Shown piece after piece: positions 25,199 through 30,422 of a stretch of 30,422 nucleotides of DNA; the stretch's first letter is position 1, and each line of letters starts with the position of its first letter. The translations under genes and the position numbers were made by a program. The notes under the pieces were generated by a model that saw nothing but the letters and a program-made list of their open reading frames with translations, was not told where the DNA came from and did no database searches. This stretch comes from JBAXAM01 sp037142515 (GTDB lineage Bacteria; Pseudomonadota; Gammaproteobacteria; UBA9339): NCBI GenBank assembly GCA_037142515.1, contig JBAXAM010000015.1:1-30422 (forward strand), given 5' to 3'.

Positions 25199-25597
25199 TT
25201 ATTTAGTTTTATCTTCGTCAGTACTTTCATCACCAGCACTAGTAGCAGTCTCAGATGATTGGTCCTTGAAACGTCTTTCTCTTTGTTTCAACATTGCGGA
25301 AATTTCGGTGATTGCGTGTTTACGACTCAATACCAAATTGCGCAATATTGCATCATTAAATCGAAAATTAGTTGTGATTTCTTTAAGAGTACTGTCGTTA
25401 CACTCTATATTCATAAGCACATAATGTGCTTTATGAACTTTATTGATGGGATAAGCTAATTGACGTCGCCCCCAATCTTCAAGACGGTGAACAAAGCCGC
25501 CATTGTTCTTGATTAACGTTTGGTAACGCTCAAGCATCATGGGTACTTGTTCGCTTTGGTCAGGATGAACCAAAAACACTATTTCATAATGTCGCAT
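25199..25597 (-). CDS. rpsF: 30S ribosomal protein S6
   Basis: A 132-residue S6: N-terminal MRHYEIVFLVHPDQSEQV, central DWGRRQLAYPI and HYVLMNIEC, and an acidic Ser/Thr-rich tail typical of gammaproteobacteria. It is the first gene of the operon, with an AAGGAG ribosome-binding site and a structured leader. S6 pairs with S18 on the 30S platform. Confidence 0.98.
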   Translation of the reverse strand: MRHYEIVFLVHPDQSEQVPMMLERYQTLIKNNGGFVHRLEDWGRRQLAYPINKVHKAHYVLMNIECNDSTLKEITTNFRFNDAILRNLVLSRKHAITEISAMLKQRERRFKDQSSETATSAGDESTDEDKTK

Positions 25598-25610
25598 AAT
25601 TACTCCTTAT

Positions 25611-25660
25611 GGTTTATAAAAGTCTCCTGCTAAACAGCAGTGAGACAAAGAGTTGAAACC
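25611..25660 (-). promoter_or_regulatory. Structured rpsF leader, possible S6:S18 autoregulatory element
   Basis: In the mRNA, GGTTT (25660-25656) pairs with AAACC (25615-25611) and encloses an internal loop plus a hairpin: GTCTC-A-CTGCT, loop GTTT, AGCAG-GAGAC (25646-25622). The ribosome-binding site follows directly. The known S6:S18 leader has a similar closing stem plus hairpin, but its conserved CCG is not found in this loop, so the assignment is tentative. Confidence 0.45.
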
Positions 25661-25664
25661 GTGC

Positions 25665-25693
25665 ATTCTATGGCAAAACTAGGATCGATTCAA
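25665..25693 (-). promoter_or_regulatory. Promoter of rpsF-rpsR-rplI-dnaB-alr
   Basis: On the minus strand there is TTGAAT (25693-25688), a 17-nt spacer and TAGAAT (25670-25665). The expected start near 25658 leaves a leader of about 60 nt that contains the hairpin. Confidence 0.6.
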
Positions 25694-25739
25694 TAGAAGA
25701 TAATTAATTTATGTAACATATTGATTAATATGACATTAA

Positions 25740-26603
25740 CTAAAACACGCTGATTCCATAAACCAAAAACATTAGCATATTCAAACGCTGCAGTACTTCT
25801 GAAACATTACTAGAACTAAATGTTATTGCAAATTTTTCATGATCAAATCTATAGGCTGGATCAAAGCTCAAAATCTCAGAAAGACTTTGGAAAACTGAAA
25901 TTTTAAAACCAATATTATAAAAACCAATCTCTAAAGTAGTTGGCGCAGTAACTTTAAAAACAGGAAAATGATTTTGTTGTAATTTAACAATAGCGTCGGC
26001 CGCACCTCTTTCAAGCAAAAGCTGCGCCTGCTCAAGTGGCAAAGAAATAGCACAATCTCGCGCAAAGCTTTGTTTAACTACCACTCCAACAACATCACCT
26101 AACTGTTCCCGTGCTTCATTCACGGCACAATCATCACCACTAATAAATGCAATCGGAACATTATAAGAACCCGCATACAATGCTGCTATGCCAGTCTCAT
26201 TAATAAACTTTCCATTGATTTTGACATAATGCACACGCGAACTAAGAGTGTGCCCTAGGACTGCACTATTATTTTTACCGCTAGCATGGTAGCCAACTAA
26301 AAACACTCCAGTAAAACTCTGATCTAAACCAGCAAGCATATTCTGCACCGGGCCCCAACCTTGGATTAAATTTGCTCTGGGATGTAATTTTTCCAAGTCG
26401 AGATTAACAGCATCCTCATGACCGTCTCGTACGACAATCCATGCATCAACATCAACATTAAGAATGCCTTGCACCACAGCATTAACATCACTAGTCATGT
26501 AATCACAACCAAGCTGGTAGTATTTGCCATCTTTTCTAGCAAAATTTTGATTGATCACCCCTGTGATACCTTCAGCATCTACAGATATCAAATATTTATT
26601 CAT
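25740..26603 (-). CDS. dppA: D-aminopeptidase, DppA-like (peptidase family M55)
   Basis: A 287-residue zinc peptidase of the DppA family, which releases N-terminal D-amino acids from short peptides and may recycle cell-wall fragments. The family metal and catalytic residues are in place: Asp9 and Glu11 (SVDAEGITG), His62 (RDGHEDAVN), His106 (VGYHASG) and Glu136 (NETGIAA). There is no signal peptide. It starts 6 nt after recJ, with AGGTGA as ribosome-binding site made partly of the recJ stop, so the two are coupled. This placement with recJ is unusual. Confidence 0.9.
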   Translation of the reverse strand: MNKYLISVDAEGITGVINQNFARKDGKYYQLGCDYMTSDVNAVVQGILNVDVDAWIVVRDGHEDAVNLDLEKLHPRANLIQGWGPVQNMLAGLDQSFTGVFLVGYHASGKNNSAVLGHTLSSRVHYVKINGKFINETGIAALYAGSYNVPIAFISGDDCAVNEAREQLGDVVGVVVKQSFARDCAISLPLEQAQLLLERGAADAIVKLQQNHFPVFKVTAPTTLEIGFYNIGFKISVFQSLSEILSFDPAYRFDHEKFAITFSSSNVSEVLQRLNMLMFLVYGISVF

Positions 26604-26609
26604 AATTCA

Positions 26610-28328
26610 TCACCTATTTTGTATCTCATCAACTATTAATTGTAAACTTCGCCGTCCCATATAATCATTAATACCCAAACGATAAACTATTTTTGCTTTG
26701 GCAATACGAAAATTTGGCCAAATATTAGTATTAATATTAAAGTAAATTGCATCAATTTCCTGATCAGTTTCCAAGGGACGTAAAGTTAGTTTTAGATGTT
26801 TTTGCCCAACCAAGCGCTGATTAACTAAAGTAAACTCGTTAAAAAACGCGGGCTCAGGAAAACCTTCTCCCCACGGACCGGAATCACGCAATAACTCCGC
26901 TGTAGCGATATTAAAATATTCAGATGATAATTCACCATCCGTGTAAGCATAACCATCCAAATCTACAAGCGTTATATGCTTGGCAACTTCTTCTGCAAAA
27001 ACCTGCACAAACATATCATAACTTTCACGCTCCAAACTAAGACCTGCCGCCATTGCATGACCACCAAACCTAGTAATTAAACCAGGATTTTGCAGTGAAA
27101 TTTTATTGAGCACATTACGCATATGCACACTACCAACTGAACGCGCAGACCCCCTGATCTCAGTTTCACTAATTGCAGTAAAAGCAATAACCGGACGGTG
27201 TAACTTATCTTTGAGACGTGAAGCCAAAATTCCTAAAACACCTTGATGCCACGTTTCTTCAAAAATACATAGTCCAGACGGCAAATCCTGCTGCAACTGC
27301 AAATTATCTAATATCCTAACAGCCTGATGCCGCATATCTTCTTCAATCTCGCGCCGCTCATTGTTTAGTACATCAAGTTGCCCAGCAATAGATCGCGCAC
27401 GTTCAACATCTTCAGTTAATAAACATTCTACACCAATCGACATGTCATCCAAACGCCCAACAGCATTAATACGTGGAGCAATAACAAACCCTAAATCAGA
27501 AGTTAGTATATTTTCGAAGTTACGTTTAGTAATAGCAAGCAATGCCTTGATACTCATGCGACATTTACCGCTACGAATACGCTGCAACCCTTGGGCTACC
27601 AAAATTCTATTGTTATAATCTAAACTAACTACATCAGCAACTGTACCTAAAGCTACTAAATCTAAAAATTGCGCCAAATTTGGTACCGGAATATTTTGCT
27701 TATCAAACCAATTAATATCACGTAAATAAGAACGCATTGCAACCATCAGATAAAAAATCACGCCCACACCGGCAAGATGTTTGCTCAAAAATTGATCGTC
27801 ATGTTGATTGGGGTTGATAATAGCATCAGCCTCTGGCAATTCATCTCCTGGCAAATGATGATCCGTAATCAAGACTTTTATGCCAAGTGCCTTAGCCGCT
27901 TTAACACCGTCAATACTGGTAATGCCATTATCTACCGTAATAATTAATTGCGGCTGCTGTTTTGCGGCTACAGCAACAATTTCCGGCGTAAGTCCATAAC
28001 CAAAATCAAATCGGCTGGGAATTAAATAAGAAATATTTTTCAAACCAAAAGACTTAAGTACAAGCACTGCTAACGCTGTACTAGTAGCACCGTCCACATC
28101 AAAATCACCGACAATCAAAACACGCTGTTGTTCCTGCAACGCTTGCACCAAACACTCAACGGCTACCTGAACTCCTTTCAATGAGCTATAGGGCAAAAGC
28201 CGCGCTAAATCATAATCTAGTTCAAAAGTAGATGTAATACCACGCACAGCATAAATGTGATTGAGCAATGGATGCTGATGCAATGATGGAGTATTTTCTG
28301 GAACTTTGCGCGTTATTATTTTTTTCAT
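26610..28328 (-). CDS. recJ: Single-stranded-DNA exonuclease RecJ
   Basis: A 572-residue 5'-3' ssDNA exonuclease of the DHH family used in recombination and mismatch repair. Motif I is GDFDVDGATST at 74-84, motif III DHHLP at 156-160, and the DHHA1 motif GGHAMAAG at 422-429. The frame is open to 28433, but that extension runs through the nadE promoter and start, so ATG 28328 (MKKIITRKVP) is used. No clear Shine-Dalgarno sequence lies within the expected transcript. Confidence 0.96.
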   Translation of the reverse strand: MKKIITRKVPENTPSLHQHPLLNHIYAVRGITSTFELDYDLARLLPYSSLKGVQVAVECLVQALQEQQRVLIVGDFDVDGATSTALAVLVLKSFGLKNISYLIPSRFDFGYGLTPEIVAVAAKQQPQLIITVDNGITSIDGVKAAKALGIKVLITDHHLPGDELPEADAIINPNQHDDQFLSKHLAGVGVIFYLMVAMRSYLRDINWFDKQNIPVPNLAQFLDLVALGTVADVVSLDYNNRILVAQGLQRIRSGKCRMSIKALLAITKRNFENILTSDLGFVIAPRINAVGRLDDMSIGVECLLTEDVERARSIAGQLDVLNNERREIEEDMRHQAVRILDNLQLQQDLPSGLCIFEETWHQGVLGILASRLKDKLHRPVIAFTAISETEIRGSARSVGSVHMRNVLNKISLQNPGLITRFGGHAMAAGLSLERESYDMFVQVFAEEVAKHITLVDLDGYAYTDGELSSEYFNIATAELLRDSGPWGEGFPEPAFFNEFTLVNQRLVGQKHLKLTLRPLETDQEIDAIYFNINTNIWPNFRIAKAKIVYRLGINDYMGRRSLQLIVDEIQNR

Positions 28329-28362
28329 TAGAACCACTTTATCATATATAATACTACACATT
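28329..28362. promoter_or_regulatory. Divergent recJ / nadE promoter region
   Basis: The 34-bp spacer holds TATAAT for nadE (28347-28352), 10 nt before its ATG, and TATGAT on the minus strand for recJ (28346-28341), 12 nt before its ATG. Both transcripts would have leaders of only a few bases. No clear -35 box is seen for either. Confidence 0.5.
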
Positions 28363-29985
28363 ATGAAAAATAATATATATATTACAGCAGCACAAATAAA
28401 TACTATCGTTGGCGACGTTAAGGGTAATACCAAAAAAATAATTTCAGCATCTCTATATGCACGTGATAAACAACGAGCTGATCTTATAGTCTTTCCAGAA
28501 ACAACTCTAACCGGCTATCCACCAGAAGATTTATTATTGCGCTCGGAATTATATAAACATATAAAAATCTCACTAAAGCAAATTCAAACTAAAGTAAAAA
28601 ATATATACATTATTTTAGGCCTACCAACTAAAGAAAAAAACAAATGCTTCAATACTGCAGTTTTAATTTATAATGGAAAAATACGCGCTCGCTATCACAA
28701 ACAACTCTTACCAAACTACGGCGTATTTGATGACAAGCGCTATTTTACTGCCGGGACAAAAGCTTGTATTGTAAATATCAAAAACATAAGAACAGCAATC
28801 ACGATTTGCGCGGATATATGGGATACAGTACCAATGCAAATGGCAAAAAAATCCCGGGCTCAACTAATGATTGGTATTAATGCCTCTCCCTTTGATATCC
28901 AAAAATATCAACTGCGCGAACAAGTATTAAAAAGACGTGCCCGCGAAGGAAAAATGCCGATTATTTACGTTAATGCCATCGGCGGCCAAGATGAAGTTGT
29001 TTTCGATGGCGGCTCGATGGTGGTAAATGCTCAAGGAAAAATTACCCAACGAGCACCGTTTTTTACCGAAAATCTAATGTTGATTAATATTGCAACCATA
29101 CCAAAATTACAGCCCATAAAACAACGCTTACCATCCGTAAGTAGCACAGAAGAACTTGCCTATCAAGCCTTAGTTTTAGGCGTACGCGATTATGTCGAAA
29201 AAAATAACTTTCAAGGAGCAATTATTAGTGTTTCTGGCGGCATTGATTCAGCGCTGGCTCTAGCAATTGCAGTTGATGCTCTTGGCAAAGACAGGGTTGA
29301 AACCATATATTTACCATCGCGTCATTCAAGCAAGCTAAGCAAAGAAATTACCAAGGAAGAAGCAAAAACTTTAGGCGTAAAGCTTAATATAATTTCAATC
29401 GAACCGGTATTTAAAGCATATTTAAACAGCCTACCAAAAGAATGGAACAAACCACCCAAAGATTCTACCGAAGAAAATATTCAGGCACGTTGTCGTGCAA
29501 TCATGCTAATGGCTTTTTCCAACAAAAAAAACCTGCTGGTATTATCAACTGGTAATAAAAGCGAAATGGCTGTTGGCTATGCAACACTTTACGGTGATAT
29601 GGTTGGCGGTTTTTGTGTACTTAAAGATGTACCCAAAACACTCGTATATCGTTTGGCAAAGTATCGAAATAATATCTCGCCAGTAATCCCCCAAGCAGCG
29701 ATCACACGCGCACCCACAGCAGAACTCGCTCCACATCAAAAAGACTCAGATAGTCTGCCGCCTTATCCAGTTTTAGATGAAATTATCGAGCGCTATATTG
29801 AGCTCAATCAATCGATTGATAAAATTACCACTGCTGGTTTTGATCGCGCTACCGTAACTGGAGTGGCCAAAATGATAAAACATAGCGAATATAAACGTCG
29901 TCAATCTCCCCCTGGCGTTAAAATCACTACGAACGCTTTTGGTCGTGAACGTAGATACCCGATTACTTCTAAGTTTGATGGGTAA
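28363..29985 (+). CDS. nadE: Glutamine-dependent NAD synthetase
   Basis: A 540-residue two-domain enzyme making NAD from deamido-NAD. The N-terminal nitrilase-type glutaminase has the triad Glu46 (FPETTLTGYPPED), Lys113 (YHKQLLPNYG) and Cys149 (ITICADIWD). The C-terminal ATP-pyrophosphatase synthetase has SGGIDS at 291-296 and STGNKSEMAVGYATLYGDM. The frame is open upstream to 28306 inside recJ; ATG 28363 (MKNNIYITAAQ) matches family starts and follows the -10 box. No Shine-Dalgarno sequence. The start region nearly repeats that of nadB. Confidence 0.96.
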   Translation: MKNNIYITAAQINTIVGDVKGNTKKIISASLYARDKQRADLIVFPETTLTGYPPEDLLLRSELYKHIKISLKQIQTKVKNIYIILGLPTKEKNKCFNTAVLIYNGKIRARYHKQLLPNYGVFDDKRYFTAGTKACIVNIKNIRTAITICADIWDTVPMQMAKKSRAQLMIGINASPFDIQKYQLREQVLKRRAREGKMPIIYVNAIGGQDEVVFDGGSMVVNAQGKITQRAPFFTENLMLINIATIPKLQPIKQRLPSVSSTEELAYQALVLGVRDYVEKNNFQGAIISVSGGIDSALALAIAVDALGKDRVETIYLPSRHSSKLSKEITKEEAKTLGVKLNIISIEPVFKAYLNSLPKEWNKPPKDSTEENIQARCRAIMLMAFSNKKNLLVLSTGNKSEMAVGYATLYGDMVGGFCVLKDVPKTLVYRLAKYRNNISPVIPQAAITRAPTAELAPHQKDSDSLPPYPVLDEIIERYIELNQSIDKITTAGFDRATVTGVAKMIKHSEYKRRQSPPGVKITTNAFGRERRYPITSKFDG

Positions 29986-30049
29986 TAATTTATAGTTTAA
30001 AAAGCTTTAAACGTAGCCTCGTGTGACATAAATTATCCTCGTTATAATC

Positions 30050-30422
30050 TTATCTGTCAAAATCTACGCTTTCCATAAACTCGCTTGCATAGACTAAATC
30101 AATCAACTCAAACTTGGTGCGGCAACCAATTTTGGCTTTCATGTTTTTTATATAATACTCGACTGTACGAGGAGAAAGATTTAATAGCATAGCAATACTG
30201 TTAATTGTTTTTCCTTTTAATAACCATACCATGCATTCGGCTTCGCGCTTCGTAAAGTACGTGTTGCCATGCTTAGCTCCCAATCCATACGCAGGTAGCC
30301 TTTTGCTCTTTTTTCTCGCAGAAACATCACGCTCTTTTTCACTGAGCAAACTTGCTTTTTGTCCATAGCCTGGTAGTGTAACATCCTTTCTGTAAATTAT
30401 TTTTGACGAGGCAGCATATTTG
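30050..30422 (-). CDS. LuxR-type transcriptional regulator, N-terminus cut by window edge
   Basis: The frame is open from the stop at 30050 to base 30422 with no break; a TTG at 30349 is an internal codon, so the gene runs off the right edge. The visible 123 residues end in a LuxR helix-turn-helix: FTKREAECMVWLLKGKT, then INSIAMLLNLSPRTVEYYI and KIGCRTKFELI. The part before it has two similar short segments, LPGYGQKAS and LPAYGLGAK, around a charged linker. The sensory domain is outside the window, so the signal is unknown. The helix-turn-helix is of the kind common in Legionellales. It is convergent with nadE. Confidence 0.85.
   Translation of the reverse strand, partial: KYAASSKIIYRKDVTLPGYGQKASLLSEKERDVSARKKSKRLPAYGLGAKHGNTYFTKREAECMVWLLKGKTINSIAMLLNLSPRTVEYYIKNMKAKIGCRTKFELIDLVYASEFMESVDFDR

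Noticed and set aside
28306..28362. Longer nadE start at 28306
   Set aside because: It lies inside recJ and upstream of the nadE -10 box; NadE family proteins begin at the MKNNIYITAAQ position.
28329..28433. Longer recJ start at 28433
   Set aside because: The extension is hydrophobic and unlike RecJ, and it runs through the nadE promoter and first codons.
29995..30012. Palindrome GTTTAAA-AAGC-TTTAAAC after nadE as a terminator
   Set aside because: The stem is all A/T apart from its outer pair and no T run follows; too weak to call.
30347..30349. TTG as the start of a 99-residue LuxR protein
   Set aside because: The same frame stays open through the window end with plausible protein sequence, so the gene is cut by the edge rather than starting here.

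Overview
The window looks like chromosome from a low-GC gammaproteobacterium, probably host-associated or Legionellales-like. The evidence is the gene order lepA-lepB-rnc-era, the block rpsF-rpsR-rplI-dnaB-alr, recJ, a YgfX family protein, a DUF4389 protein, and a LuxR-type regulator whose helix-turn-helix resembles those of Legionella and Coxiella. The species assignment is inference; no rRNA or tRNA gene is present. Coding density is high and no gene-free stretch exceeds about 165 bases.

Layout. (1) 1-6782, minus strand: a glycogen operon with its own strong promoter. It holds a GH133-type debranching enzyme, a GT4 glycosyltransferase, a GH57 amylase-like protein, and a GT3 glycogen synthase fused in frame to an alpha-glucan phosphorylase that runs off the left edge. 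(2) 6779-11738, minus strand: the lepA-lepB-rnc-era operon, with a HEPN/MNT (HepT-MntA-like) toxin-antitoxin pair inserted between lepA and lepB. (3) 11780-13318, plus: nadB, divergent from lepA. (4) 13331-15196: an IS1634-like insertion sequence with perfect 14-bp terminal inverted repeats, a 6-bp target duplication (TTTTAG), and a transposase broken by one extra base. (5) 15250-15837, plus: two small membrane peptides with double-glycine leaders, directly downstream of the IS. (6) A 'host attachment' family protein, minus, divergent from an STT3/AglB/PglB-like oligosaccharyltransferase that is followed by kbl and tdh. (7) ygfX (minus) and a DUF4389 gene (plus), divergent from each other. (8) rpsF-rpsR-rplI-dnaB-alr, minus. 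(9) recJ and a D-aminopeptidase (DppA, M55), minus, divergent from glutamine-dependent nadE. (10) A LuxR-type regulator running off the right edge.

How the genes work together. The glycogen operon encodes chain elongation (GT3, possibly GT4), phosphorolysis (GT35 part), debranching and hydrolysis, so synthesis and breakdown are co-transcribed. nadB and nadE supply the first and last steps of de novo NAD synthesis and share an almost identical start region. Kbl and Tdh convert threonine to glycine and acetyl-CoA. Alr and DppA both act on D-amino acids and flank the ribosomal-protein/dnaB block.

Most notable points: the synthase-phosphorylase fusion, the STT3 homologue with complete catalytic motifs, the double-glycine peptide pair whose probable promoter was split by the IS, a ribosomal protein S18 lacking its basic N-terminal tail, the TA pair inside the lepA-lepB operon, and a set of first genes whose -10 boxes lie so close to the ATG that their mRNAs are probably leaderless.
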